Source: Aegilops tauschii subsp. strangulata (Eukaryota; Streptophyta; Magnoliopsida; Poales; Poaceae). From it: 64,000 bases of DNA. The notes under the pieces were generated by a model. It did no database searches and had not been told where the DNA came from. It saw nothing but the letters and a program-made list of their open reading frames with translations. Below are positions 35,206-47,924 of this stretch, piece after piece. Position numbers and translations under genes: made by a program. Position 1 is the stretch's first letter, and the number at the start of each line of letters is the position of its first letter. The stretch is from assembly GCF_002575655.3 (NCBI RefSeq), contig NC_053041.3:369131054-369195053 (forward strand), read 5' to 3'.

Positions 35206-37937
35206 TGTAGCGACCAGACCTCAAATGGCCTGTGCTGCTGTGCACCAGTGTCATCCCTGGATCAGTAATGCTGACACGCACAGTACAAATGGAGGATTTA
35301 TAACAGAGTAGCAATCACACACTTATTACATCGAATATCTCCGAAGAGATTAAGTATGATAAACATGGCTTAAGGCCATCTAACAACGATAACAGCGGAA
35401 GACTTGGAAGATAAGTGAGTCCATCAACTCCAGCGGCATCACTGAGTATAAGACCACGACCTAAGGCACCTTACTCGTCGTCTGAAAAGTCTGCAACATG
35501 AAACGTTGCAGCCCGAAAACGGGTCAGCACATAGAATATGCTGGCAAAGTAACACATAGAGAACAATGAACAATGATAATGCTATACTATATGCATATAT
35601 GGCTGGTGGAAAGCTCTATGGTTACAGTTTTGCGAAAAGCCAATTTTATCCTACTTCAAAAGGAATAAATTTTATTTAACTATCATGGTGGTTGAAACAT
35701 TGAGAAGGTACCTCCAACTCAATCCCAATTAAGTATCATCATTACCCCAACAAAATTAATTATAAGTATCATGGTGATGAGATTCAAATGATAATCCAGG
35801 TACTAGATACTCAAGTTGTCCATAACCGGGGACACGGCTAATCATGATCATTTTGTACACTCTGCAGAGGTTTGCGCACTTTTCCCCACAAGACTCGATC
35901 GCCTCCGCTTGATTCTCGCACTGCATGATGTTTGAGAAATGGATGACCGAGACACAGTCTTTCAGAAACAATCACTCTTTACTCTGGATGGACCGGTACA
36001 CCTACTATCCCCTACATCTGCTAGTCCACCTCTTCAAGAGATCCTGTAACCTACTCAGCTATGCTAGAGCCCATAATAGCTTGTGGCTGCACACGGAAGT
36101 TTCTAGCATGAATAATCTTATGATCCCTTTGAGCCTGGGTGGCGGACCTTATACATACAGACAACACTGGGTTCTCCAGGTGCCTCAATCCACCCAGATG
36201 TGAGTTTTAGTTGCCACCTTAAGTTGAACCATTAATAAACATCTCACATCTGTCATGAATATCTCTCAAACCCAATCCACGTCTACGAGCATAGCATGGC
36301 AATAATAAAAGCAACGTAGAAGTAACTCCCAAGGGTTTGATAAAGTAAAACAGGTAATAGGTACTACCTCAACTACTTCCCAGTTCCCACAATTTAATTA
36401 GATCCTAATCATGCAATGTGTGAGGAAAACAGATCTAATGCAATAAAACTGGGTATGAACGGAATATGATCAAAGTGTTACTTGCCTTGCTGATGATCCG
36501 CAAAACCTAGCGATTCGAAGTAACAAGCGGCACACTCCGGGTACTCTATCGCAAACAAACAAGCATACAATCAGTACTCATCTAATGCACAGGTAAAACT
36601 CGAATGAAGATCCAACCAGAAAGTTCAACTTAAGAACTCCGGTTTGCAAAAAGAATCAACTTGAAAGAAACAACGAAAGTCAAACGGCGAAAGAAAGAAA
36701 CTTCGTTTGCTAATCTGGATCTAGGTCAAATTTTACTGTAGCAAAAACTTATTTGAGTAGGTTAAACGGAAAGAGAATTTCGAGACGAAACTCTAGGCGC
36801 TTGAATCACCTAATTCCGATAAACGAGCGAGAAGTTAAACATAATCGAAGATTCGATCAGAAATCGAATCTGAGAAAATAACGAGAAAATCCGACGAAAA
36901 AGAAAAACGGACGAACGGTTAAATAACGGACGTTCGTTAACAGAGAAAAACCGACGAAGGCGTTCGTTAAAACGAACGGTTCGGTGAACGCTCGTAAAAT
37001 AATAAAACCGAAAAAAACCGATCTAGGGTTTTTTTTAAACAAAGGTTTTTTTTAAACGAAAACCGGCAAAGAACGGGCGGCGGCAGTACCACGGGGACGG
37101 GCTCCGGGCTCGGCGACGGGGTGCGGGGCTCGGGGGGGTGCGGCGGCGAGGGGCGGCGGCTCCGGCGGGCGAACGCGGCGGCGGCGGCGAGGCTACGGCG
37201 GCGGCGGCGGGGCGTGTTGCGGGCGGCGGCGGGTGCGGCTCCGGCGGCGGCGGTGGTGAGGAAAGAGAGGGGGGCGCTATATATATAGGAGGGGGGGTGC
37301 GGCGGCTTGGAGAAGGGGGCACCGGGCGGCAGCGTAGCCGGCCGGGACTCGGCGGCGATCCCGTCTCCGGGGTGGAGACGACGGGCGGCAGGGCTGGGCC
37401 GTCGGCTGGGCATTTGGCCTAGTCGGCGCGCGGGCAGATCTTTTTTTTTTAAATAAGTTCCGCGGAAAAAAAATTCGTAGAAAAATAAATAAAAATCAGA
37501 AAAAATATAAAATAAATTTTCCCCGTCTAGTTAGAAAATCTAGAATAGGGTGAACTTTTTTTTAAACCAAAATAAATATTTTGAAAACATGCAATATTTT
37601 TAATGCAATAAAAATTGCAAATAAAATCCAAATAAATCCAATAAATGATTTTAATATTTTTCCTCCAGTATTTCAATTGTTTTGGAGAAGTCATATTTTC
37701 TCCTCTCGTTTATTTTTAAAATTGAAATATTTTTCCGGAGAGAAAATAATTAAAATAAAATCCTCGTCTTATTATTTGATGAAAATCAAATATGAAAATT
37801 CGAGAAAATCCCCAACTCTCTCCGAGGGTCCTTGAGTTGCTTAGGATTTATCGAGGATTTGTCAAAAATGCAACAAAACATGATATGCAATGATGATCTA
37901 TGTATAACATTCCAAATTGAAAATTTGGGATGTTACA
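35206..37937 (-). repeat. Gypsy-2 3' LTR (left copy)
   Basis: It runs from TGTAGCGACC to GATGTTACA. It has about 20 extra bp near 36,958-36,980 compared with the other LTR, a repeat of the GTTCGTTAAAACGAACGGTT type. The GGC-rich block (37,060-37,430) yields proline- and glycine-rich frames on both strands that I treat as compositional. Confidence 0.95.
37277..37289 (-). promoter_or_regulatory. TATA box of gypsy-2 LTR (left copy)
   Basis: CTATATATATAGG stands in a strongly GC-rich setting, with the CpG-rich leader immediately downstream on the minus strand. The same site is at 45,417-45,429 in the 5' LTR, about 640 bp from its start. Confidence 0.7.
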
Positions 37938-37953
37938 AACCTACCCCCCTTAA
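37938..37953 (-). other. Gypsy-2 polypurine tract
   Basis: On the minus strand it reads TTAAGGGGGGTAGGTT directly against the 3' LTR start. Confidence 0.85.
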
Positions 37954-37967
37954 GATGAATCTCGCCC

Positions 37968-40900
37968 TCAAGATTCGGGTTGGCTAGAAAACAGGTGGGA
38001 GTGGTTTTTCCGTAGATCTTCCTCTCGCTCCCAGGTGGCTTCATCCTCCGTGTGGTGACTCCACTGAACTTTGCAAAACTTGATAACCTTGCTGCGAGTA
38101 ACTCGGCTGGCATATTCGAGAATCTTAACTGGCTTCTCCTCATAGGTCAAATCACTTTCCAACTGAATCGCTTCCAGTGGCACAGTATCTCTCAGCGGTA
38201 TCTCAGCCATTTCTGCGTGGCACTTCTTCAACTGAGAAACATGAAATACATCGTGTACTCCAGACAAAACTTCGGGCAATTCCAGCTTGTAGGCAACTTC
38301 TCCCATACGTTCCAACACTCGGTATGGTCCGATGAAACGGGGCGCTAACTTTCCTTTAACTCCAAAGCGCTTCACTCCTCGAAGTGGTGATACTCGAAGA
38401 TACACTCTGTCTCCGACTTCGTGAACTGTCTCCTTTCGTTTAGAATCAGCATAACTCTTCTGCCTGGACTGGGCTACTTTGAGCCTATCGCGAATCAACC
38501 TCACTTTCTGCTCACACTCCTTAATCAAATCTGGTCCAAACAACTGACGATCTCCAACTTCGTCCCATAACAACGGTGTTCTACACCTCCTTCCGTATAA
38601 AGCTTCGAAAGGGGCCATCTTCAAACTGGTTTGATAACTGTTGTTATATGAAAACTCCGCATATGGCAAATTTTTGTCCCAACTAGATCCATAATCTAGT
38701 GCACATGCTCTCAACATGTCCTCCAAAATCTGGTTGACTCTCTCAGTCTGTCCATCTGTCTGCGGGTGAAATGTTGTACTAAATTCCAGCCTGGTTCCCA
38801 ATGTTTCATGTAACTGCTTCCAAAACTTCGAGGTAAATTGGGTTCCTCTATCTGATACAATGGTCCTCGGCACTCCATGCAAACATACTACCCTGGTCAT
38901 GTATATCTTTGCCAACTTAGCACCGGTGTAAGTGGTCTTCACTGGAATGAAATGAGCCACTTTCGTCAAACGGTCGACTACAACCCATATTGAGTCATAG
39001 CCTGAACGAGTCCTGGGTAATCCTGTGATAAAATCCATGCCTATTTTATCCCACTTCCATTCGGGTATCGGCAATGGTTGTAGCAATCCTGCTGGCTTCT
39101 GATGCTTTGCCTTCACTCTCTGACATACATCACAAACTGCTACATACTCCGCAATATCCTTCTTCATTCTGGTCCACCAGAAAGTATTCTTCAAATCCAA
39201 ATACATCTTGGTATTCCCTGGGTGAATCGAGTACGGAATCATGGGCTTCTTGCAAAATCAACTTCCTGATCTTCGGATCATTTGGCACATATACGCGGTC
39301 CTCGAACCATAAGGTATCGTGCTCATCCTCATGAAATCCCTTGGCTTTTCCTTTGCTCATCTTCTCCTTTATCTCCTCAATCTCCTTGTCTATCTTCTGA
39401 GCTTCTCTGATCCTTTCCATCAAGGTAGACTGAATCTCCAATGTCGCTAAATAGCCTCTAGGGACTATCTCCAAACATAGCTCGCGAAGGTCCTCGGCTA
39501 ACTCCTGAGGTAACTCTTCGGTCATGAGGGTGTTGACATGACTCTTGCGGCTCAACGCGTCTGCTACTACGTTAGCCTTTCCGGGGTGATAATGCAATCT
39601 CATATCATAATCTTTAATGAGCTCCAACCATCTCCTCTGTCTGAGATTTAACTCCTTCTACGTGAAAATGTACTTCAAACTCTTGTGATCCGTGTACACC
39701 TCACAATGGTTTCCGATGAGAAAATGTCTCCATGTCTTCAATGCATGCACCATGGCTGCTAATTCCAAATCATGTGTAGCATAATTCTTCTCATGGGGTT
39801 TAAGTTGTCATGAAGCATACGACACAACTCTTCCTTCCTGCATAAGCACTGCTCCAAGTCCTCGACGAGAAGCGTCGCAATAAACTTCATAATCCTTGCG
39901 TTGATCTGGCAGAATCAACACTGGTGATGTAACCAATCGTTTCTTCAACTCTTGGAAACTAGCTTCACATTCCTCAGTTCAATTGAATTTGGTGTCCTTC
40001 TTCAATAGCTCAGTCATGGGCTTAGCAATCCTTGAGAAATTCTCGATGAATCTCCGGTAGTATCCTGCAAGTCCAAGAAAACTCCGGATTTCTCCAACTG
40101 TCGCGGGTGATTCCCAACTTGTCACTGTGTCAACCTTGGCAGGGTCTACTGCTATTCCTTCTCCAGAAATAACATGTCCAAGGAATCCAACTTCCTTCAA
40201 CCAAAACTCACATTTGCTGAACTTGGCATATAACTGATGTTCTCTGAGCTTCTCAAGTACCAATCGCAAATGCTCCTCATGCTCTTCTTCATCCTTGGAA
40301 AATATTAAAATATCATCAATGAACACCACGACGAACTTATCCAAAAACTCCATAAACACTTTGTTCATCAGGTTCATGAAATAGGCCGGTGCGTTAGTCA
40401 GTCCAAATGACATAACGGTATACTCATACAATCCATATCTGGTGGTAAATGCCGTCTTAGGTATATCCTGTTCTCGAATCTTTAACTGATGGTATCCTGA
40501 TCGTAGATCAATCTTCGAAAATACTTTAGCTCCTTGCAAGCGGTCAAACAAATCATTGATCATCGGCAGTGCGTACTTGTTTTTGATGGTCACTTCATTC
40601 AATCCTCGGTAATCAACAACCATCCTTAGTGATCCATCTTTCTTCTCCACTAGAAGTACTGGTGATCCCCACGGTGACGAACTTGGGTGAATATAGCCTT
40701 TATCCAGTAACTCCTTGATCTGCTTCTTAATTTCCTCCAAATCCTTTGCGGGCATCCTGTACGGTCTCTTAGATATTGGCCCTGTGCCTGGCAAAAGTTC
40801 AATCAAGAACTCAATGTCTCTATCCGGTGGCATGCCTGGCAACTCTTCTGGAAATACATCCGGATAATCCTTCAACACTGGTACTTCCTCCTGTACAACT

Positions 40901-42336
40901 CCTGATAAGGAATTCACTTGAGTCCTCTTCGGCATATGCCGGGATACATACTTGATCCTTTTTCCCTCCGGGGTGGTAAGCAAAATCGTCTTGCTGGCAC
41001 AATCGATGTTTCCTCCATACAACGATAGCCAATCCATTCCCAAGATCACATCCAAACCTTGCGATTCCAAAACAATGAGGTCTGAGGGGAAAACATGCCT
41101 TCCAATGGCCAACGGTAACTGAAAACATCCTTGGGTGGCCATATACTCTGCTCCTGGCGAGGTTACTAACATGGGGCTTTTGAGAACTTGGGTGGACATC
41201 TTAAACTTGTTTACGAATCCCCTTGATATGTATGAATGCGATGCACCAGTATCGAAAAGAACGGTTGCAGTAAATGACTTAACCAAAAACTTACCTATTA
41301 CTGCATTAGGCTGAGCTTCAACCTCCTCCACGCTCACGTGGTTCACATGTCCTTTGTTGAACGGGTTCGGCTTCTTCCCATAGCTTCCATTGCCAGTTCC
41401 ATTTTGGGCTTCCGGACAAACAGTAGCATAATGTCCCGTCTTCTGGCACTTGAAACAAGTAATGTGACTTAGATCTCTCTTGGTTGGGGTAGATGGGTTG
41501 GTGCGGTTCTGTCCCTTTCCTCCTCCATTCCCATTACCATTCTTGGAGCCATTATGGTTGTGCGAACTACCTCCTCCATGGGTATGCTGAAACTGTCCTC
41601 CCGGCTTCGGGGTAAATCGTGGCTTCTGCTGGGCTCCAGAATTGTACTTCCCTTGTCCATACTTCCTCTTACGGTTTTCAATCTGTTGTTGCTTCCCTTC
41701 AATCATGAGAGCTCTATCTACCAGCTCCTGGTAGTTGTTGAAAGTTGCTACCATCAACTGCATACTCAGCTCATCATTCAATCCTTCCAGAAACTTCTCC
41801 TGCTTGGCTGCATCTGTAGCAACGTCATCTGGTGCATAACGTGCTAACTTACTGAAATCCTCCACATACTGGCCTACGGTGCGTCCTCCTTGGCGTAGGT
41901 TGCGAAACTCACGCTTCTTCATAGCCATAGCTCCTGCTGAAACATGAGCTGTACGGAAAGCTTGCTGAAACTGGTCCCATGTGACAGTGTCAATAGGATG
42001 CGTGGCCATGTAATTCTCCCACCATGATGCTGCGGGTCCATCAAGCTGATGTGCGGCAAAACGCACTCTTTCCGCATCTGTGCATCCTGCAGTGGTCAAC
42101 TCCCTTCCAACTTTGCGGAGCCAATCATCTGCAACAATCGGCTCGGTGCTACTGGAAAACACTGGCGGGTTTAGCCTTAAGAAACGGGCTAAGTGATCAA
42201 CAGGTGGTGGTGGCGGTGGGTTGTTGTTGTTGTTGCCTTGGTTCTGAACTAACACTTGCATCAGGGCATTCTGTTGCTGAATCAACTGGGTGATCTCTGG
42301 CGGGAAAACAAATCCGGTGTCGCGTCTCGGAGGCAT
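37968..42336 (-). pseudogene. Gypsy-2 gag-pol polyprotein (broken)
   Basis: One frame from the ATG at 42,336 covers gag, a CCHC knuckle ([14 protein letters not shown], near 41,450), protease ([12 protein letters not shown], near 41,250) and reverse transcriptase with the FIDDIL box near 40,315. Stops then follow in the same frame at 39,979-39,981, 39,808-39,810 and 39,658-39,660, within the RNase H region. A frameshift near 39,240 lies before the integrase zinc motif. Integrase and a C-terminal chromodomain-like segment (VQWSHHTEDEATWERE) are open down to 37,968. All three stops fit C-to-T or G-to-A transitions. No complete polyprotein can be made. Confidence 0.95.
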
Positions 42337-42638
42337 CTGATGGGTTTAGAAAAGATGAGAGTTTAGAATAGAATGAGGTCTAGAGAGAAAACACTACCCA
42401 TATGCTCATGAGACAAATTCAATCAATATCACTCAATCAATCCAAACAAGGCAAAACAATCGATCTAACTAGCGTTACAAAGTGCTTGAACTATACTATT
42501 AAATGGGGGAAAACTACTACTCATATGGTGGTCTACTAGAAATTCTGATCCGTTGAAGACTCCATGATGTCTGCTCCAGCTTCATCAATCCATTCGTCTT
42601 CACTTGGTTCCGAGTCGGTGTCGTCGATGATGATGTAG

Positions 42639-43256
42639 TTATCCGGACAAGTGCATTCGTCGACTTCTGCTTTTGGCACTGGATTTCCCCACGAATGCTC
42701 CAATCTTATTCTCCAGGTTGTCAATCTTCTCTACTAGTGCGTTGATTTCCTCCAAGTAATCTTCGCGTGTAGTCTTGAGTTCTTCTTGGAGTTCCTTGAT
42801 CTTCGTGAATGCCTTCTTCAGTTCTTCCTTGTCCGTGCACATCTGATTCTCCTGGCGTCGAATATGTTGGTTCTGCTCCTGGATGAAAGCTGCAATTGAT
42901 CCATCCTTCTTGGTCTTGATCATCTCCCATTGCGCGTCTCGACGTCCACAAATTTGGTAAATTGTATCCTTAAGCTCCTGGTGATAGACTTCTCCAATGC
43001 GTCCCATGGCGATGTGTGCGGCCATGCTCTTCCCTAAACTCCAAGTTGGTGCTTCGAAAACCAATCTCATGGCACTAAACATCCTTCCTGGAATGATAAC
43101 TTGAATCTTCCAGCTCTCCTCTTCTGGTAATGTGGCGTTGTAGGTTCCGGTGACGCTTGGTATTCCTATGTTCAAGTACTTGGTGACTTCCTTCAAATGT
43201 CGTCCAAATGGCGTGTCTTCATCTGGTTGCATGAACTTGCTCCTTGCATTCGACAT
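42639..43256 (-). CDS. Extra ORF between 5' LTR and gag of gypsy-2, coiled coil
   Basis: The uninterrupted 205-codon frame starts MSNARSKFMQPDED. The first 110 residues look globular and include PGRMFSAMRLVFEAPTW and SMAAHIAMGRIGEVYHQ. Residues 120-185 form a strong coiled coil (KEELKKAFTKIKELQEEL), and the end is basic. It lies 300 bp upstream of gag on the sense strand. By position and overall plan it parallels the extra ORF of gypsy-1. No known domain is recognised. Confidence 0.6.
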   Translation of the reverse strand: MSNARSKFMQPDEDTPFGRHLKEVTKYLNIGIPSVTGTYNATLPEEESWKIQVIIPGRMFSAMRLVFEAPTWSLGKSMAAHIAMGRIGEVYHQELKDTIYQICGRRDAQWEMIKTKKDGSIAAFIQEQNQHIRRQENQMCTDKEELKKAFTKIKELQEELKTTREDYLEEINALVEKIDNLENKIGAFVGKSSAKSRSRRMHLSG

Positions 43257-43349
43257 TCCTAAAAGAGTAGAAAGTGGAGAGGGGTCAGAAATGAGAAGAG
43301 AAGCTTTCTAGGGCTTAAGCTTAGTGGTCGTGTCCTACAGTCAGCGTGT

Positions 43350-43361
43350 GCTCTGATACCA
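43350..43361 (-). other. Gypsy-2 primer-binding site (initiator tRNA-Met)
   Basis: On the minus strand it reads TGGTATCAGAGC, perfect for plant initiator tRNA-Met, 4 bp from the LTR end. Confidence 0.92.
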
Positions 43362-43365
43362 ACTT

Positions 43366-46065
43366 TGTAGCGACCAGACCTCAAATGGCCTGTGCTGCTG
43401 TGCACCAGTGTCATCCCTGGATCAGTAATGCTGACACACACAGTACAAATGGAGGATTTATAACAGAGTAGCAATCACACACTTATTACATCGAATATCT
43501 CCGAAGAGATTAAGTATGATAAACATGGCTTAAGGCCATCTAACAACGATAACAGCGGAAGACTTGGAAGATAAGTGAGTCCATCAACTCCAGCGGCATC
43601 ACTGAGTATAAGACCACGACCTAAGGCACCTTACTCGTCGTCTGAAAAGTCTGCAACATGAAACGTTGCAGCCCGAAAATGGGTCAGCACATAGAATATG
43701 CTGGCAAAGTAACACATAGAGAACAATGAACAATGATAATGCTATACTATATGCATATATGGCTGGTGGAAAGCTCTATCGTTACAGTTTTGCGAAAAGC
43801 CAATTTTATCCTACTTCAAAAGGAATAAATTTTATTTAACTATCATGGTGGTTGAAACATTGAGAAGGTACCTCCAACTCAATCCCAATTAAGTATCATC
43901 ATTACCCCAACAAAATTAATTATAAGTATCACGGTGATGAGATTCAAATGATAATCCAGGTACTAGATACTCAAGTTGTCCATAACCGGGGACACGGCTA
44001 ATCATGATCAGTTTGTACACTCTGCAGAGGTTTGCGCACTTTTCCCCACAAGACTCGATCGCCTCCGCTTGATTCTCGCACTGCATGATGTTTGAGAAAC
44101 GGATGACCGAGACACAGTCTTTCAGAAACAATCACTCTTTACTCTGGATGGACCGGTACACCTACTTTCCCCTACATCTGCTAGTCCACCTCTTCAAGAG
44201 ATCCTGTAACCTACTCAGCTATGCTAGAGCCCATAATAGCTTGTGGCTGCACACGGAAGTTTCTAGCATGAATAATCTTATGATCCCTTTGAGCCTGGGT
44301 GGCGGACCTTATACATACAGACAACACTGGGTTCTCCAGGTGCCTAAATCCACCCAGATGTGAGTTTTAGTTGCCACCTTAAGTTGAACCATTAATAAAC
44401 ATCTCACATCTGTCATGAATATCTCTCAAACCCAATCCACGTCTACGAGCATAGCATGGCAATAATAAAAGCAACGTAGAAGTAACTCCCAAGGGTTTGA
44501 TAAAGTAAAACAGGTAATAGGTACTACCTCAACTACTTCCCAGTTCCCACAATTTAATTAGATCCTAATCATGCAATGTGTGAGGAAAACAGATCTAATG
44601 CAATAAAACTGGGTATGAACGGAATATGATCAAAGTGTTACTTGCCTTGCTGATGATCCGCAAAACCTAGCGATTCGAAGTAACAAGCGGCACACTCCGG
44701 GTACTCTATCGCAAACAAACAAGCATACAATCAGTACTCATCTAATGCACAGGTAAAACTCGAATGAAGATCCAACCAGAAAGTTCAACTTAAGAACTCC
44801 GGTTTGCAAAAAGAATCAACTTGAAAGAAACAACGAAAGTCAAACGGCGAAAGAAAGAAACTTCGTTTGCTAATCTGGATCTAGGTCAAATTTTACTGTA
44901 GCAAAAACTTGTTTGAGTAGGTTAAACGGAAAGAGAATTTCGAGACGAAACTCTAGGCGCTTGAATCACCTGATTCCGATAAATGAGCGAGAAGTTAAAC
45001 AGAATCGAAGATTCGATCAGAAATCGAATCTGAGAAAATAACGAGAAAATCCGACGAAAAAGAAAAACGGACGAACGGTTAAATAACGGACGTTCGTTAA
45101 CAGAGAAAAACCGACGAACGGTTCGGTGAACGCTCGTAAAATAATAAAACCGAAAAAAACCGATCTAGGGTTTTTTTTAAACAAAGGTTTTTTTAAACGA
45201 AAACCGGCAAAGAACGGGCGGCGGCAGTACCACGGGGACGGGCTCCGGGCTCGGCGACGGGGTGCGGGGCTCGGGGGGTGCGGCGGCGAGGGGCGGCGGC
45301 TCTGGCGGGCGAACGCGGCGGCGGCGGCGAGGCTACGGCGGCGGCGGCGGGGCGTGTTGCGGGCGGCGGCGGGTGCGGCTCCGGCGGCGGCGGTGGTGAG
45401 GAAAGAGAGGGGGGCGCTATATATATAGGAGGGGGGTGCAGCGGCTTGGAGAAGGGGGCACCGGGCAGCGGCGTAGCCGGCCGGGACTCGGCGGCGATCC
45501 CGTCTCCGGGACGGAGACGACGGGCGGCGGGGCTGGGCCGTCGGATGGGCCTTTGGCCCAGCCGGCGCGCGGGCGGATCTTTTTTTTTGTAAATAAGTTC
45601 CGCGGAAAAAAATTCGTAGAAAAATAAATAAAAATGAGAAAAATATAAAATAAATTTTCCCCGTCTAGTTAGAAAATCTAGAATAGGGTGAACATTTTTT
45701 TTAAACCAAAATAAATATTTTGAAAACATGCAATATTTTTAATGCAATAAAAATTGCAAATAAAATCCAAATAAATCCAATAAATGATTTTAATATTTTT
45801 TTCTCCAGTATTTCAATTGTTTTGTTTCTCCTCTCGTTTATTTTTAAAATTGAAATATTTTTCCGGAGAGAAAATAATTAAAATAAAATCCTCGTCTTAT
45901 TATTTGAAGATAATCAAATATGAAAATTCGAGAAAATCCCCAACTCTCTCCGAGGGTCCTTGAGTTGCTTAGGATTTATCGAGGATTTGTCAAAAATGCA
46001 ACAAAACATGATATGCAATGATGATCTATGTATAACATTCCAAATTGAAAATTTGGGATGTTACA
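43366..46065 (-). repeat. Gypsy-2 5' LTR (right copy)
   Basis: It is the partner of 35,206-37,937 with the same TATA box (45,417-45,429) and GGC-rich leader (45,210-45,570). Differences are few and include the missing 20-bp repeat near 45,115. Confidence 0.95.
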
Positions 46066-46160
46066 TATAGGTTCAACCACGAATGCATAATTCGATGCAC
46101 AGGTACATATACTGAAGAACTACAGAAGCACCAAGTAAAGAATGATGAACCACAGTTGTA

Positions 46161-46829
46161 CTAAAGACTGTAAAGAGAGAGGCGAAAGACATTCTGGTTG
46201 CTGGAGAAGGTGAAGCGGAATGCCCATATTGTGCCCTCCTCCATGCGTAATGCGCGCACGACTCTAGGCCAACCCCTTGTGATGGTTGCTCGTCTATCCT
46301 TCACTGTCTTCATTACGACTTCTCCATGTTCATTGTAGTATAGATGAAATAATTTAACCTTCACTGCATGTCCACCAGTCATGTACTTTGAGAGGTAATC
46401 TTGAGTGAACTGCTTCGGGAACCACTGTGAATGAAAAAGATTCAGACATTGTTGTCTAACAACTCATTATGGGCAGTAAAAAGAGAAGGCTGCAGAGTTT
46501 GTAGTTACCATCCTACAGCTCACTGTTGTGTTGGATAGAACATAAACAAATAATTTTCTTTCCACCATTCGTATCTTTTTGCTAATAATCCTTATCAGTT
46601 TCCTCACTTGATGCTTGTTCATGAATATCTCATTGCCCCATACGCAAAAAGGGTCGATGTGTGGATCCTTGCCAAGGGCATATGTACCTACAAGCAACAA
46701 GTCAATATTAGAAGCTAACAAGTGTCCAGGCCTGGATCTATATGCACTACATTATGGAATGATGGGGGAGTACAAGCCAAGGGATGAAGCTAACCTCGGC
46801 GGAAAATGGTGGCCACTCCCGTTGTTGTC
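46161..46829 (-). CDS. B3-like DNA-binding domain gene carried by CACTA-3 (3' exons)
   Basis: Three exons join in frame on the minus strand: 46,829-46,795, 46,687-46,509 and 46,424-46,161, each with GT/AG borders. The last two give a plant B3-like fold: a first strand (KLFVYVLSNTTVSCRM), WFPKQFTQDYL, a middle strand pair (VKVKLFHLYY), and GWPRVVRALRMEEGTIWAFRF, which matches the GW-fv-L-G-F pattern near the end of B3 domains. B3 proteins are plant DNA-binding regulators. The upstream start is not found. The gene is in the sense of CACTA-3 and antisense to CACTA-2, and I see no stop in these exons. It could be a captured host fragment or a transposon-specific regulator. Confidence 0.55.
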
Positions 46830-46929
46830 CTGCATAAGTAGTGGAAAGGCATGATAAGTACAGTAACCTTAACAGCAAACAAATATAGCTAGACAGGGCA
46901 TATGCTTGAAAACTCGACAAATGCAAAAA

Positions 46930-47120
46930 AAAGCAACCTTACAACCAAATACAGATAAACAAGGCATCTACTTGATAACTGGACAAATGCTCACTACAAC
47001 CAAACTAAGAACCAAATACAAATAAACAAGGCATCTGCTCAATAACTGAAAAAATGCTCACTCCAACCAACCTAACAACCAAATACAAATAAACAAGGCA
47101 TCTACTCACTATAAACAACC
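46930..47120. repeat. About 66-bp tandem repeat, three imperfect copies
   Basis: Each copy contains ACCAAATACAAATAAACAAG and GGCATCTACT, at roughly 46,945, 47,010 and 47,075. It is non-coding and lies between the B3-like gene and the next gene upstream, probably in an intron or 3' region. Confidence 0.7.
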
Positions 47121-47160
47121 AAATACAGCCATTCGTGAAACTGAAGTGGACAATTCATAC

Positions 47161-47921
47161 TTAAACATCACATAGCCCTATTGAACAATACATTTCCGCA
47201 TAACTGAAATAATTAAACACGGCACACTTAAAGCACTGCATGTCAAATGCTACTACAATAAAGGGTACGGGTTGGCAAGCTAGAAAAGGTAAGATTTCCT
47301 CATAGAATATTGCCTCACATTTCATGGACGGGATCCTTCCAGTTGGAAGAGCACAGACCCATGGTGCTCTCTCTGATGTCACAGATGGGTTGTTTACCTT
47401 GGAAGAACCTTCGTGGGTGCCCTCCTCGTGGTCGTGGTCGTGGTTGATGAGATCTAACTTGGCAATTGAGGATCCCAAGCCGCCGTCGTAGAACGTGTCC
47501 TTCAGAAATGACAAAATGGGCTCGATGGCGTATAAAGATCGCAAATCCTTGACCGCTTGGCGCAGGAGATCAGCGGCAGGGCCGTTGAAGAGATCGACGG
47601 TGGTTGAACCAGAGGGGTTGGGGATGGACCACTTAACCTGTGACATGGCCCGCGTGAAGCCATCGCTATGGACGAGCCTGATGTCATAGCCAGCTTTCCC
47701 GAGATATAGTAATATGCTAGCCCCTTACATGAAGCCTTTGGCATGGCAACGTAGTCAACGTCTTCGCCGGCTTCCACGGCGACGTGTTACTCCGGGATCG
47801 ACAGGTCGGGGCGAACGGCGGGCACCTCGCCAACGTCCGCTGGAGAGGCCATGATAAACCTCTTCTTGGCCGAACGCTCGTCGGGCTCCCGGGATACGTG
47901 GTCGAGCTTAGGCTGCGACAT
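47161..47921 (-). pseudogene. Unrecognised CACTA-3 cargo gene (interrupted by a TAA)
   Basis: The first exon starts at the ATG 47,919-47,921, giving 44 residues with KKRFIMASPADVGEVPAV, then a TAA at 47,787-47,789. The same frame continues (VEAGEDVDYVAMPKA) to a GTAAGG donor near 47,735. A second exon from about 47,692 reads GYDIRLVHSDGFTRAMSQVK, then a leucine-rich helix (DLLRQAVKDLRSLYAIEPIL) and a His/Asp/Glu stretch, ending at 47,161. Upstream (48,170-47,925, minus) is a CT-rich leader with CCACTCGAACCCTAGC, typical of grass 5' leaders. I do not recognise the protein. It may be the 5' part of the B3-like gene, since both are in line on the same strand. Confidence 0.45.
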
Positions 47922-47924
47922 TCT

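Larger units (their letters stand above)
35206..46065 (-). mobile_element. Gypsy-2, complete Ty3/gypsy LTR retrotransposon (chromovirus-like)
   Basis: The LTRs are 2,732 and 2,700 bp. TATAG at 35,201-35,205 and 46,066-46,070 is the target duplication. On the minus strand the LTR runs from TGTAACATCCC to GGTCGCTACA. A perfect initiator tRNA-Met primer site and a G-rich polypurine tract are present. Gag-pol and an extra ORF upstream of gag are on the minus strand. The family is different from gypsy-1 in LTR and gag, but has the same layout. LTR similarity by eye is very high apart from a small indel near 36,958. Confidence 0.95.

Noticed and set aside
37035..37422. Proline- or glycine-rich proteins from the GGC-rich leader of gypsy-2 LTRs (also 45,193-45,592).
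   Set aside because: The region is the transcribed leader behind the TATA box, and both strands are equally open.
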